The notes: a model not told the origin generated them from the sequence alone. A DNA stretch of 64,000 nt from Gammaproteobacteria bacterium 42_54_T18 (GCA_002163245.1 MAAL01000078.1:160086-224085), one strand, 5' to 3'. Shown: positions 19,701 to 27,807, numbered from the stretch's first letter. Numbers and translations are program-made.

Positions 19701-20689
19701 TAAATACCACCGGCTACGGCTCCAGCCGCACCTCGATCAAGGGCCTCTATCACTGACATTTTTGCGTCAGTACCTAAGCGCTCACCAATATACTCGACAA
19801 CACCCTCTTGGAAGAATTCGGTTGCAGCTTCTTTTCCTCCTGCCACTCCGCCAGCTACAGCAACACGCTTCGCCGCTTTGGCAAAACCTGCTTTTATGGC
19901 TTCCTTTCCTAATACTTCGGATCCAGCTTTAGTAATACCTTTAGCGCCAAATCTCTCCAGTAAAGCCGAGCCTAAAGCCGCTGGTGCAGCTTCAAGAATA
20001 TCTTCCATTTCAGCCTTATCTTTGCCTTTGTTTTTTGCTCGTGCTTCACCTATTTCACCTGATCGAGCCGTAACATACAGAGGAAGAGATAATACTGAAG
20101 CGGCCATATCAGGTATAGATTTCACACCTTGCTCTGTAGCGTAGAGCACCACCTCTTTCCATGCATCACCGCTAAAGGCATCGTTAGAAAACTCCTCCTT
20201 TACTTTCTCCCACGTATGATTGGGAACGTATCCGACTTTGGCTTTTTTGAGATAATCACCAGCAACTTCAAGTGGCTGTTTAATATTTTGGCTTTCGCTG
20301 TACTCCTTAAACTCAGCTCCATTCATATAGCTAGGTAGCATATCGCCTTCTTTGAATGCGAAACCACCCAGCGGTATAGTTTCCTCAAGTGATCTAGAAA
20401 TCGTGTCGCCAGTAGAAAGTAAATTGCCTACTAAGCCACTGCTACGCTCAACAGCTCCTCTTAGCATATTGGAATCAGGTACCGGCTGAACTCCGAGATT
20501 GCTTGTACGAGGCTGAAGCCCTGTCCTCTCATCAAATTTAACTTTTATTTCGCTTAAGAGTTCTTGTGGAGCATTGGGTGCAATATGCTTTTCAAAGAAA
20601 CGATCACGAACTTGAACTTTCATTCCTTGATCAAGCCCTTGAAAGCTAGGGGCTTGCGATATTTTATTCCAGTCGTCTACTGTGGCCAT
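13688..20689 (-). CDS. Giant phage polyvalent protein: pyrophosphatase-like, zincin and PLxRFG regions
   Basis: This 2333-residue protein is the last and largest gene of the late operon. Near residues 663-800 it has HGMAIAIENPKGSKRSG, HYGDLTGTKGADGDALDVFVG and VWVIDQ, matching the inorganic-pyrophosphatase-like domain of phage polyvalent proteins. Near 1265 it has HESIGHWGM, a zincin metallopeptidase motif of the HExxGHxG type. Near 1650 it has the PLARFGRYW (PLxRFG) motif. A hydrophobic segment near 2045-2065 precedes a region like large-polyvalent-protein C-terminal domains. Before the enzymes lie a Gly/Ala-rich amphipathic region (residues ~180-345) and a duplicated QWTDTSxIA block near 390 and 435. 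Such proteins are known or proposed to be packaged and injected with the genome, acting against host defences or envelope. It is too domain-rich to be a simple tape measure. Confidence 0.85.
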   Translation of the reverse strand: MATVDDWNKISQAPSFQGLDQGMKVQVRDRFFEKHIAPNAPQELLSEIKVKFDERTGLQPRTSNLGVQPVPDSNMLRGAVERSSGLVGNLLSTGDTISRSLEETIPLGGFAFKEGDMLPSYMNGAEFKEYSESQNIKQPLEVAGDYLKKAKVGYVPNHTWEKVKEEFSNDAFSGDAWKEVVLYATEQGVKSIPDMAASVLSLPLYVTARSGEIGEARAKNKGKDKAEMEDILEAAPAALGSALLERFGAKGITKAGSEVLGKEAIKAGFAKAAKRVAVAGGVAGGKEAATEFFQEGVVEYIGERLGTDAKMSVIEALDRGAAGAVAGGIYGGGAGTAVAATKEVIQLNKPGGYDLDEVTQESKPEPQPSEAPQAIDQQSSNLTGSNLQWTDTSNIAAQSQENLQKDYNGPGSFDPNQAGSQNGQAPAEQQWTDTSGIAPASMEDLQSNYQTPERPNIQSPSNLIPMEGELMSGALPGTPQIGYAERPDFVVNPEGEAAGQTENNVVEDIPALPFQSDSTVYADSRGGFVDRSDIDRARVEQGNEQREAFVAKQEEKQNNPGGRGFYDQIERGATQEELSEYESLFLVADEIGSKESLEIAEALEYGEITPEQAQIELDSLQQPELEQAQEDSGAVDIDALANEAATSPTNELSEPTDGQKEAGNYKKGRVVVHGMAIAIENPKGSKRSGTDPDGTAWENEIHSHYGDLTGTKGADGDALDVFVGESPESQKVWVIDQLNKDGSFDEHKIMLGFTHKAKAISGYKKNYNRGWKVGPVTAMSVNEFKAWVKDADTTKPLTDFTSKKELIKKKEKPKKKLKRDAFDPAKFSSVRAIRAEYRVNKEHTDARNKKLSMSKSDFAIETEKTGETPEVYKGILKRNNALVAPYIKEIQGYLASPEARKREDTEKARASKISFNNVPTESEVMDADFTVVDDQDKSLDSSRVESAEPKVIEETTANTEITKPKRKAGENKKDPVRFSSKSKSKPRHAYTDAVDDIIAEDRDKRLPIVVSKVTPGYLVELGVEQLPLVTNGSIIDKLFYDHSMKQDLIKRLPELISESPVFVFDSDTQENSLVIVPEETVNGNPLLIILKKNKKIGRIDVNFVPSFYPKNNAKQLDRWAKDGLLRYSDKKKVQPWSTRNKLQLPYLVRSKVGLTDNVTPSKSPVKPKHAVESLAERRVLKARVNKEYKKHQEQVETWLAPTTLKWGNNAPKVVVYPTHHDIPSEVIGLAEEQFDPSGTKGWYVHGTVFLVASNLKDRVDTLKTLAHESIGHWGMTLQEEQDYQDIVSKIHALKRTDSYVKGVAGSVERDYNNIDETTTAEEIIARIAEDMVTGNPTSDAVSNVWKRLVGAVRKFLRKIFPLQFSRRDIEAMLANSERALRSSLKSTRKENTNKPLFSAAESIENVSPEIARKRLQDVLDESGAGAYDKVKGLLAGNSMVEAVKTGALKAVTLRQLGDLASKILPQINVYVDTVNKMLTRRNQMAEKAATIVEGWQKWAGKNRKVADKLHDLMHEATLAQVDPSENYVDMTDRLKERIGVVQDLIRSMSGDTSKRKKDLENEHIELRNDLAFEPQRKKHWDKLRPSWDALSPEAKETFIKVRNEYKYRHMNFKHILLKRVASAEINTQLKKEMLAKLRYDFETQELMGPYFPLARFGRYWVSTTDEKGEKVYLTFESEVEQKRVKGNLEKEGYKTKHGQMLDSTMQQDSASLGFVNDVVKIIEGGNVTDEASFEMSDAVYQLYLQSMPSRSMRHNFQHRKGVQGYSKNAIRAFADNMMKGAYQLARLEYQDDLSGQMEEMREEASKAGDNKKGAFYNEMLKRHEWVMNPTNSVIAQKLTALGFVWMLGVSPAAAMVNLTQTFVVALPVIGARYGALKTAKEMVKASKGFNIMDGAINPKHLTQGEKDAMQVWKDSGLIDGTRAHDLTGIAEHGGYNYSGAQEWAMRKVSWLFHRAEQFNREVTALSAYRLGIKKHGEGYHQKAIEEAEKLTWESHFDYGNTNRAPFMQSNAAKVALQFKQYSQNISYYLMRNLSASLNRGNWTLEERKIARRQLLGSLGATALIGGANALPLWWLFGLANLKWDDEDEPFDAREEFFVYLAEATGSKDAADKIMNGLGGAGVSGRVSLDGLWVRDSNRDLEGENLWSFYAKQIAGPTLGGILPQWFEGARKVSNGQYRRSIENFTPVFAKNISKSLRYYDEGALNLRGDELKSREDFSYAQLFTQGIGFSDSGVIKQYTENSAIKGAAEKIKKRRRWLITQYYMAWKDGDTAERKGVLKKIRRYNKHNPRFPISAGTLSRSMKTRARYSRESLNGINVNKRLRYLADEKDFVN

Positions 20690-20692
20690 CGT

Positions 20693-22003
20693 TTAAAATC
20701 CTAAAGAATTCAAAAATTCGTCTGCTGAGGAGGGTGCTTGAGTATCTTGTTGAGGTGTGGCCTGCCCTTGAGGTGAAGCCTGTTGAGGCTGAGGGTTGCT
20801 TAGCATTGCCCTCAAATTAGGCCCTCGATAATCAGGGTCACTTTCAGTCTTCTCATAAACGTCTTCGTTGGTAGGAGTAAACTTGTACCAGCGATCTGCC
20901 TTTTCTCTCTCCGATTCAAGGACGGATTCCGCAGCTCTGCGTGATAGTAATTTACGGCGAGAATCAAGCAACTGGCGCTCTGTGGATGTTAGTAGCTCTG
21001 GATCCACTTGAGACTTCGCTATTGCCACTACAGTCTCATCATCAATGTAGTTTGTACCATCCGGATCCATAACCATTTGTTCGTCACGAGTCCCAATCAT
21101 ATCTGAGATCAAATTGTTAATAGCACCCAGCTTTTGTTTCTTAAGAAGTGTTGCAGACTTGGCATCTTCACGGGTTGCTCTACGATTATCGCTAGCAGCG
21201 TCAGCCTTCATGTTCAACTCGTGCTGTTGTTGATTAAGGGCCATACGATCAGGAACCGATAGGCCGCCAGTACGCTTTTGATTCGATGAAGCTGCAACCA
21301 GCGCATCAAACGCACCGCGAAGCTGTTTTTGGTTTCGGATTTTATGCAACAATTGTTGGCCTTGGACCTGCTGCATCATTGAATCGTAAGAAATGACTTT
21401 TACGTAAGGATCACCTTTTTGGTCTGTGCTTCGCTTTTCAGTCATTGGCGAAGTGCGCCATTCGCCGTCCTCAGTCATGTTAGCCAACTCAAGCATTACG
21501 CCCTGACCATCTTTTGACGGAGCCATGCCCACAATTCGCTGATCTACAATCTTTCTTCCATCTGCCGTTTTTTGGCCAACTGCTTTTTTTATCACGCCTC
21601 CCCACATATTATTTGCTGCAGAGAGAACAGGCTGAGAATTGGGGTTGAGCTTGCCGGTAAAGGCTTTTCCAGCAATATCAAAATTCGTTGCGTAGTCATC
21701 GCGCATGAACGCTGCTGGGTTCTCTACACCCATCTTTTCGAAAATCCGGGAGAGATCTTCTGGCGCCAAAGAACCTCCAGCACCAAGCTTCCCTTTAACC
21801 CCCACACTGTAATCCCGCCACTCTTTGTCGGCCAGCCGACCCTCAGCTGCCTTAATGTTCAAGTTAGTCGCACGAAGATTTGTTTGGTGGCGCTCACCAG
21901 CTCGCCGGTCAGCATTATCTGCACGTTGATTTGCATCGTTAGCGCGACCATTGGCATTCAATGCGGTAAAAGAGTTAACAAAATTACTATACGGTGTCGG
22001 CAT
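20693..22003 (-). CDS. Predicted internal virion/ejection protein
   Basis: This 436-residue protein is not recognised by motif. It is largely helical and charged, with an N-terminal stretch rich in repeated NANGRANDANQRADNADRRAG and a Q/P-rich C-terminus (QPQQASPQGQATPQQDTQAPS). Such composition is common in podovirus ejection proteins. It lies 3 nt upstream of the giant polyvalent gene and overlaps the small upstream gene by one base, so it is in the late virion-assembly operon. A role as a DNA-ejection component is inferred from position only. Confidence 0.7.
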   Translation of the reverse strand: MPTPYSNFVNSFTALNANGRANDANQRADNADRRAGERHQTNLRATNLNIKAAEGRLADKEWRDYSVGVKGKLGAGGSLAPEDLSRIFEKMGVENPAAFMRDDYATNFDIAGKAFTGKLNPNSQPVLSAANNMWGGVIKKAVGQKTADGRKIVDQRIVGMAPSKDGQGVMLELANMTEDGEWRTSPMTEKRSTDQKGDPYVKVISYDSMMQQVQGQQLLHKIRNQKQLRGAFDALVAASSNQKRTGGLSVPDRMALNQQQHELNMKADAASDNRRATREDAKSATLLKKQKLGAINNLISDMIGTRDEQMVMDPDGTNYIDDETVVAIAKSQVDPELLTSTERQLLDSRRKLLSRRAAESVLESEREKADRWYKFTPTNEDVYEKTESDPDYRGPNLRAMLSNPQPQQASPQGQATPQQDTQAPSSADEFLNSLGF

Positions 22004-22248
22004 TACATGAATTCTCCAGCGACATATCCAACAACAGCACCAACGGCGGTACCTACGGGACCATAAGCAGAACCTATTGTGGCCCCTGCCATGGTTGCTG
22101 ACATTTGCGTGCTTTTCTTCGCATTCTCATTATTCGTTTCAATTTGGTCGCTGGTCTGCTCACGCTGAGTTTCTTGCGATGCTGCGGTAGCCATACCGTC
22201 AGTGGCTTGTTGCTGGTAATTTCTTCCTAGCCCCATCAAATTAGACAT
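22003..22248 (-). CDS. Small glycine-zipper membrane-active protein of the virion block
   Basis: This 81-residue protein has a polar N-terminus rich in Gln and Thr and a C-terminal glycine-zipper segment, MAGATIGSAYGPVGTAVGAV, ending VGYVAGEFM. The Gly spacing suggests a membrane-inserting helix. It overlaps both neighbours in the late operon. It could be an ejection protein that helps form the trans-envelope channel; a holin role is less likely because the lysis genes are at the far end. Confidence 0.65.
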   Translation of the reverse strand: MSNLMGLGRNYQQQATDGMATAASQETQREQTSDQIETNNENAKKSTQMSATMAGATIGSAYGPVGTAVGAVVGYVAGEFM

Positions 22249-22669
22249 TTGTATTCCCCGTATTTACTTGTGCAGAGGTGGAGACGCTACCTGCCATTGA
22301 TTGCATGTCTCGTTCTTTTTTCGCCAATCTAGTTAGGTTTTTGGCGTCAATTGTTGCCAGATTCTGGCTTAGATTTGTTTGGCGATTACTTGCATTCTTT
22401 TGCTCACCAGTTAGCTGAGTGCCGTACATTCTCATCTTTTGGTCAGACCCAACCTTTGCACTAGAAAAGCCAAGATTCACCGAGTTAACATTGCGAGATA
22501 TTTGTTCACCCAATAATTGCTCATTCCCAATGCTTTCAATTAACTTATCTTCAATAGGCACAAACCGAGCCTTGTAATCATTCCATTGCGCTCGTGATAT
22601 TTTCCCGTAGGTGTCCGCAGCCCCACTATTGCCCCAGCTTGGGTCTACCAAAAACTCGCCGTAACCCAT
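22241..22669 (-). CDS. Hypothetical virion protein
   Basis: This 142-residue protein begins MGYGEFLVDPSWGNSGAADTYG and ends in a Ser/Thr/Asn-rich tail. The centre is helical with many Gln, Asn and Lys residues (EQKNASNRQTNLSQNLATI). It resembles its neighbour at 22689 in size and composition, and the two may be related internal virion proteins. It overlaps the next gene by 8 bp. No enzymatic motif is seen. Confidence 0.65.
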   Translation of the reverse strand: MGYGEFLVDPSWGNSGAADTYGKISRAQWNDYKARFVPIEDKLIESIGNEQLLGEQISRNVNSVNLGFSSAKVGSDQKMRMYGTQLTGEQKNASNRQTNLSQNLATIDAKNLTRLAKKERDMQSMAGSVSTSAQVNTGNTNV

Positions 22670-22688
22670 ACTATGAATTCCCTATATC

Positions 22689-23267
22689 CTACGCTGCAGC
22701 ACCTGCGGCGTTGTAATCTGTCTTTGCTGGTGCATAGCTTTGTGCCGCATACGAAGCAACTCCGATTCCTGTACCGATGTTGTTCATTTTTGCTTGATAC
22801 TTTTGACTATCATTATGTGCGCTACTTAAGGCACCGTTTAAATTGATAGATGCATTTCGCGTCAAGTTATTGTGAGCATCTACTTGTTGGCCGTTGCCTG
22901 CTGCAATTATTGATTGAAGACCTGCAGCGTGACGATCTTCGGTTTGATTCCCTGACGCCACTAGATTCGAAGCCGTAACCTTTGACTTCTCTTTATATCG
23001 GCTATCAATTCTCGTGGCCAGATTCCCCCCTTGACCGGGACCAGCTGAAATAACAGGGGCGGCACCAAAAGCCGCACTGGTATCAGTATTTGCATACCCC
23101 GACGCTTTCTTAAAATCAGCCTCTGTCATCTGGCTGTCTTTAATAAATATATCTTCCATGCCCTTTAGGTCAGTCTGATATCGGTTCCACTTTTCAGCTG
23201 AGACTGCAGCCAACTCTTTCTCGCCCCAGGTTTGTTCGATTTCGTTATCATCATCACCGCCACTCAT
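22689..23267 (-). CDS. Hypothetical virion protein
   Basis: This 192-residue protein has an acidic start (MSGGDDDNEIEQTWGEKELA) and a long Ala/Asn/Gln-rich helical part, ending in Ala-rich sequence. The segment WNRYQTDLKGMEDIFI resembles the WNDYKARFVPIEDKLI segment of the gene at 22241, suggesting distant duplication. Its ATG overlaps the stop of the GNAT gene (ATGA). Position points to an internal or tail-associated virion protein. Confidence 0.65.
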   Translation of the reverse strand: MSGGDDDNEIEQTWGEKELAAVSAEKWNRYQTDLKGMEDIFIKDSQMTEADFKKASGYANTDTSAAFGAAPVISAGPGQGGNLATRIDSRYKEKSKVTASNLVASGNQTEDRHAAGLQSIIAAGNGQQVDAHNNLTRNASINLNGALSSAHNDSQKYQAKMNNIGTGIGVASYAAQSYAPAKTDYNAAGAAA

Positions 23268-23716
23268 ACTTTTGCCCTCATCGTAAAACCAAGCAGTTCA
23301 AATCCATTTTTCACAAGCATTCCCTTCGTTGCCTCATGATCAATATCGGCTCGCACTGTGACATGAGGGGTTGCTCCTAAAGACAATGCCCACGCTTTGT
23401 ACTCACTCATAAGCAATCCTGCAAACCCGTTACCCCTTGCTGAGCGTGAAACATAAAAGGCTCCATCGTGAGCCTCTAAGTCTGAGCCCCAAAGGGTTTT
23501 TGCTGTCCTTGCCATTAAGAAACCAACAAGTTCGCCATCAATCACAGCCAGAAAAACAACATGCTTGCTGGAGTTGATATAGGAGATAAATGAAATCGCC
23601 ACACTGTAAGCATCAAATTCAGTGTGCGCGAAGTTGGTTTGTTCTAAATAAAATTCATGCGCCAAAAGAATGAACGCATCAATATCACTTTCAGTGGCTT
23701 TTCTAATAATCGGCAT
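23264..23716 (-). CDS. GNAT-family N-acetyltransferase in the virion block
   Basis: This 150-residue protein has the GNAT layout: PIIRKATESDIDAFILLA at the start, VVFLAVIDGELVGFLMA as beta4, FYVSRSARGNGFAGLLM as the acetyl-CoA pyrophosphate-binding motif A (here R-G-N-G-F-A), and MLVKNGFELLGFTM at the end. It should transfer acetyl from acetyl-CoA to an amine. T7-like and related podoviruses encode a GNAT-like protein among virion genes, so a structural or host-modifying role is possible. It is the first gene after a copy of the repeated late control motif (23750-23774), with AGG about 9 nt upstream of ATG. Confidence 0.85.
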   Translation of the reverse strand: MPIIRKATESDIDAFILLAHEFYLEQTNFAHTEFDAYSVAISFISYINSSKHVVFLAVIDGELVGFLMARTAKTLWGSDLEAHDGAFYVSRSARGNGFAGLLMSEYKAWALSLGATPHVTVRADIDHEATKGMLVKNGFELLGFTMRAKV

Positions 23717-23749
23717 AATAAGACCTGAAGGGTACTAATTAGGCGACTA

Positions 23750-23774
23750 TTAAAAAAGCCAGTTAAATAGACAA
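23750..23774 (-). promoter_or_regulatory. Late control motif, copy 1
   Basis: On the minus strand the 25 nt start TTGTCTATTTAACTGG and end CTTTTTTAA. The copy lies in the 65-bp gap before the GNAT gene and is identical to copies at 27841 and 42257 and has one difference from the copy at 36369. It resembles a promoter with a TTGTCT -35-like box but has unusual spacing to the T/A-rich end. Confidence 0.75.
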
Positions 23775-23781
23775 GAACAAA

Positions 23782-24345
23782 TTAAGCATTTAATGGCCAA
23801 TTTTCGTCGGCGATATCTGCCTTAGTGATGTTTGGCAATTGAGATATCAGAAGGCCACAATGATAAAAAAGCCGATCAGAACGCTTGGCAATCTCAAGAT
23901 CAATTTGAGCTTTCACATCAGTAAGCTCTATTTTGGTTAAAAGCGAGACTGTATTATCGGCTGCAATCCAGCTTATTTTTCCATCCGCTATCGTCATAGA
24001 TAAGTTATCCCACTGAGCTACAGCCCTTCCCATGCGTTCAAGAGACACCCTATCGACATCGTACGGAACTACGCCGACCACTAAAGAAGATAGCTCAAGC
24101 TTATCTCTCGCGGCTTTTATATCGCTTTCTGTTACGAGGGTTTCTGCAGACGTCTTTGCCCGTAAAAACGGGTTGGCGGGATCGGTATAATCACCCACGT
24201 ATAACCCAGGCTCTGACCACCCCTCAATAATTTCGCAACCTACAGGTAACGACCGTTCAGCCGCATCACTTGTTGTGTCTATGCAGCCAACAACTTCTTT
24301 GGTACTAACGTCAACATATGAGTATTTAGACATTTTCGGCATCAT
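23782..24345 (-). CDS. Tail-associated protein, DUF4376-like C-terminus
   Basis: This roughly 187-residue protein starts with a region like tail-fibre chaperone proteins (SYVDVSTKEVVGCID, WSEPGLYVGDYTDPANPFLRAK). Its C-terminal half has ISWIAADNTVSLLTKIELTDV and a final helical segment, the pattern of DUF4376-type phage tail proteins. AGG lies 7 nt before ATG 24345. It overlaps the end of the large tail protein gene upstream. It probably assists assembly or forms part of the fibre; the exact role is unknown. Confidence 0.65.
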   Translation of the reverse strand: MMPKMSKYSYVDVSTKEVVGCIDTTSDAAERSLPVGCEIIEGWSEPGLYVGDYTDPANPFLRAKTSAETLVTESDIKAARDKLELSSLVVGVVPYDVDRVSLERMGRAVAQWDNLSMTIADGKISWIAADNTVSLLTKIELTDVKAQIDLEIAKRSDRLFYHCGLLISQLPNITKADIADENWPLNA

Positions 24346-26164
24346 CACTTAACCTAATCTTTTTGGTTCCAGCCCATGAGGTGAGTCTTGCTTTGGCTTG
24401 TATTAGCGCGTCACCCCTATAGTCAAAGCCAACATAGTTGTATGTAAAGGTGTACTGTTCGGTAAGAAGGGTGACGTTGTGGGTGTACTTTATTGTCAGG
24501 CTTCCCCATGGAAACGTGTGTGTTGATTCCGTATTATTGTTCGATTCATGAAGAGTGAAAACAAGAAAACTGTGACTTATAATCACTGCAGCACCAAGCA
24601 TTAAATCCATTGTTAGGGTGCCTATCCTCTGGTATGACGTATAGCCGCTGATTGGATTAACGCCCATAGTTCCAAAAAACTCAGCCTCAACCGTCGGGCT
24701 GATCAAGTAGTCTTTATATCTATAATAATTCGTAGTCAAACTATGGTTTGCACTCTTCAGTGGCAAGTAAGGCGTGTATGTCCAGTTTTGAAAATCGCCA
24801 ACTACAGTGGTTTCTACACTTTCACTTATGACTCTCGCATAACACAGGTAAGTAAACGAACCATCATCAGCCTCAGTTGCCAAAGTAAGATCAGTGTCTG
24901 ACGCAATAACCGAGCCCGTGATAAATGCCCCATGAATATTGCCACCGTAAATCTCAGGTGATTGAAGAGTCCCTGAAAAGGTGCCATCGACTGCCTCAAA
25001 GTTTCCGCCTTTATTGATATGCCATCCAGAAACCCCTGGCACGTAATTATCAGATTCAATATATCCAGAGATATTTGCATTGGTTACCTGCAGCGTTCCC
25101 ACATTTGCCTGAACAAACCCCGCAGTATCACCCACCAATTTGCTCACGCTCAGACTTGATATTGCAGCGTCATCAACGACAAGATTGCTGATATACGCAG
25201 CATCCATCAGCACCTTGCCACCATCAACAACAAACGATAACGACGTAGAGCCAGGGGACGCGATAGAGAATGTGTCCACATTAAAAATGGCTTGGCTATG
25301 AACAGCACCATCATAACCCGTCTGAGTTGACGACAAACCAAAGCCAGAAACGTTTCCGTTCACATCAAGCTTTACGCTATATTGCGCCCCTAGATCTCCC
25401 GTTTCACTTGCACGAGTTGTTGCCTCAGCCTGGATTGCTGCAGTTAATGTTGCATTATTCGCCGTAATGCTCGCACTATTTTGGCTTACTGTTGTGGATA
25501 CTGCAGAAACACTATCAACAAGACCCACGCCCGGCGCATCAATCAAATTTATTCTTGTGTTGAGGTCACCATATAGTTGTGACTCTGATACTTGACCACT
25601 TAGCACATCTAACAAATGTGAAGGTGACAAGTGCGACTGCCCAGAGACCCCTGGTACTGCATTCCATGGTCCATTGTGATCCTTGGTGCTGACAACGCGA
25701 ACCCAGTAGTAAAATACAACCGAGCCTTCACCTACGCTATCCACATAAATGGTATTTTGTGTATTGGCTATCTTTAATGCATCACCTAGATTATTCGTAG
25801 CAGAACGCCATACTTCGACATGAGACAAATAGAAATAATCCTGCTTGTCCCACTCCAAGAATATAAAGCTTGTACCACTAACCGTGCTCAATCCTGACAA
25901 TGCGGCCGGCTGCTCATAGGTCGGCTCGGTACCGCTTTCACCCTGGCCAGTTCCTGGTGTAACAACCCCGCTAGCTGAAACGCTAGATACAACCCCTGCA
26001 TCTTTCAGATCCCTAAATGTTACCTTTTTGTCAAGTTGGTCGCCAATCTGCCCTTCACTCAACTGCAAAAGCTCTGTTACTTTTCGAACCCATACCCCCA
26101 TATTGTGCTTGTCATCAAGTCTCGGGGCGTTGCCAATGAAATTACGGCGCGTTTGCTTACCCAT
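24326..26164 (-). CDS. Tail tip/fibre protein with FnIII and J-like C-terminal region
   Basis: This 612-residue protein has an FnIII-like domain near residues 85-175 (TSFIFLEWDKQDYFYLSHVEV, VVFYYWVRVVS). It is followed by a coiled, Thr/Ala-rich region with repeated SVSAVSTTVSQNSASI, and a DUF1983-like region (NGNVSGFGLSSTQ, SFVVDGGKVLMDAAYISNL). Then comes GWHINKGGNFEAVDGTFSG, a repeat typical of phage tail-tip J C-termini. The end is unrelated beta-rich sequence and probably the receptor-binding tip. It overlaps its upstream neighbour by one base. Such proteins decide host range. Confidence 0.8.
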   Translation of the reverse strand: MGKQTRRNFIGNAPRLDDKHNMGVWVRKVTELLQLSEGQIGDQLDKKVTFRDLKDAGVVSSVSASGVVTPGTGQGESGTEPTYEQPAALSGLSTVSGTSFIFLEWDKQDYFYLSHVEVWRSATNNLGDALKIANTQNTIYVDSVGEGSVVFYYWVRVVSTKDHNGPWNAVPGVSGQSHLSPSHLLDVLSGQVSESQLYGDLNTRINLIDAPGVGLVDSVSAVSTTVSQNSASITANNATLTAAIQAEATTRASETGDLGAQYSVKLDVNGNVSGFGLSSTQTGYDGAVHSQAIFNVDTFSIASPGSTSLSFVVDGGKVLMDAAYISNLVVDDAAISSLSVSKLVGDTAGFVQANVGTLQVTNANISGYIESDNYVPGVSGWHINKGGNFEAVDGTFSGTLQSPEIYGGNIHGAFITGSVIASDTDLTLATEADDGSFTYLCYARVISESVETTVVGDFQNWTYTPYLPLKSANHSLTTNYYRYKDYLISPTVEAEFFGTMGVNPISGYTSYQRIGTLTMDLMLGAAVIISHSFLVFTLHESNNNTESTHTFPWGSLTIKYTHNVTLLTEQYTFTYNYVGFDYRGDALIQAKARLTSWAGTKKIRLSDDAENV

Positions 26165-27807
26165 TACGCACCACCAAAATCAGACATGGATTCAACAATA
26201 TCAACTTGTGAAATATTAGCGTTACCTTCTAATGAAACTTTGAATACTCGACCCCGTTTTTTTGGCAAACGAAATGCTTTGTCATTATTCACGCTTTGAT
26301 AATGCCTTTCAACGCCATCAACAAAGAATCGAAAAGTTAAGTCGCCATCGCTTGCAAACAGTGCTCTTGCAGCCCCAAAGAGCATGGCACCGCCAGAAAC
26401 ATAGTCTTTGCTAACCCAGTAGTAATTCAACGGCAAGCCTTCGTTCCAAGCCACCACCTCACTACCAATCGCCAAATATAACTTATCACTCAACGGGTCC
26501 GCATAAGCTGCAGTGGCATGAACATCAATGAATGTAAGCCCCGCATTGGCATTCTTTGGATCAAGGATAAACGCGCCTTTTTCGGTGCCATTATCATAGA
26601 AACCAAAGTACTTGCTCTCAAAAATTACGCCAAGAACGCTAGAAGGATTAAGCTCTCGCCATTGTTCCGGAAGCATGAATCCTTCCATCAAATTCATTGG
26701 TCCATTAGGTCCAATTAAAAACAAACCATCAGGAGACGCATAGATCACCCCTTGCAGAGAATTCACAACAGATCGCTTGCTCATGCACCCTTGCTGGATA
26801 TTTAGCTCATAAGGCACCATTGTTCTTGCGTCGGTACCGCTTAGTAAATACGGGTTCTTTTCAGTGATAGCCACAACGGTATTATCGAAATGACCTCCAC
26901 CTACAATGGGGTGTGTTGTCGGTATTTGGTAAGCAGGGTTCCACGCATGAGGAAGGTAGGGCTCAGAAAAACACACTTGATTTTTTGAAAAACCGAACGC
27001 AATACCAATCGGTAATACACCAATAGAATGCATATCGTCCGGCGGCGCATAATAATCAGTTGTTCCCAGCACGTCACCAAGCGCTTCGTCAAGTATCGAA
27101 TCTGAATAGGTATCCGTGGCAATGGGAAGCTCTGCCACAAAATACAAATCGGTACCGCTTGCGCCCGTTGCAGCCCGATAAATGCGTTTAGCTGTAATGT
27201 CCCATTCACCTGTCGGTGCTGTCGGTATCACAGATAAATCAACTGTCTGACCTGGCAACCAATCCAACGTTTGAGAAATTAAGCTTGGTGGTCCCTCCTC
27301 TCCAATCGAGGTTACAAAGGTAACGGCATAGCCACGAGTCACCTTGTCATCTGCTTCATTCGCTTCCGGATCAATCGTCCCCGTTAATACCGCAGCCGTA
27401 GTCGATGGTGGAATAGGAAGCCCCAGAGGTCTATCAACATTGGGGTATAAGGCACTCCCGCCTTCAGTAGCAATGCCTGAATACGTCATTTTTGGAACGC
27501 CATCGCCAGTAAAAAAGGTACGTTCAATTGTATCGCTCTTAACCTGACCCCGCATCACATCAACATCAGTCGTCCAGTGAAACCAAAAACCACTATTCTC
27601 ATCACCGGCAACCGCGCCCCATCTATAGATACTTTGAATCTCGCCAGGCTTTGCTAATGCCGTAACGCTTAACGGTGCTTTCCAAGGGCGCAACTCGCCC
27701 GAATCAAGCCGGGCGTTTAACGCCTTAGTAGCCTGTGTTGGCCCTAAGTGTCTGGCACTGGTTCGCGGCACTTCACCAGAAAATGCATTGATATTAATTG
27801 CGGACAT
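26164..27807 (-). CDS. Conserved virion/tail structural protein
   Basis: This 547-residue protein begins MSAININAFSGEVPRTSARHL and contains repeated beta segments like WFHWTTDVDVMRGQV, GYAVTFVTSIGEEGPPSL and GVIYASPDGLFLIGPNGP. The pattern suggests a propeller or beta-barrel tail component. Similar large proteins lie between adaptor and fibre genes in podoviruses. Its ATG directly follows a stem-loop with seven T residues, with the only Shine-Dalgarno GGAG lying inside the stem, and a copy of the late control motif lies just upstream. Its expression may therefore be controlled separately. Confidence 0.75.
   Translation of the reverse strand: MSAININAFSGEVPRTSARHLGPTQATKALNARLDSGELRPWKAPLSVTALAKPGEIQSIYRWGAVAGDENSGFWFHWTTDVDVMRGQVKSDTIERTFFTGDGVPKMTYSGIATEGGSALYPNVDRPLGLPIPPSTTAAVLTGTIDPEANEADDKVTRGYAVTFVTSIGEEGPPSLISQTLDWLPGQTVDLSVIPTAPTGEWDITAKRIYRAATGASGTDLYFVAELPIATDTYSDSILDEALGDVLGTTDYYAPPDDMHSIGVLPIGIAFGFSKNQVCFSEPYLPHAWNPAYQIPTTHPIVGGGHFDNTVVAITEKNPYLLSGTDARTMVPYELNIQQGCMSKRSVVNSLQGVIYASPDGLFLIGPNGPMNLMEGFMLPEQWRELNPSSVLGVIFESKYFGFYDNGTEKGAFILDPKNANAGLTFIDVHATAAYADPLSDKLYLAIGSEVVAWNEGLPLNYYWVSKDYVSGGAMLFGAARALFASDGDLTFRFFVDGVERHYQSVNNDKAFRLPKKRGRVFKVSLEGNANISQVDIVESMSDFGGA

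Noticed and set aside
13688..20689. Tape-measure protein or virion RNA polymerase
   Set aside because: The protein has enzyme-like motifs (pyrophosphatase-like, zincin, PLxRFG) and no polymerase motifs, and no siphovirus tail genes surround it.
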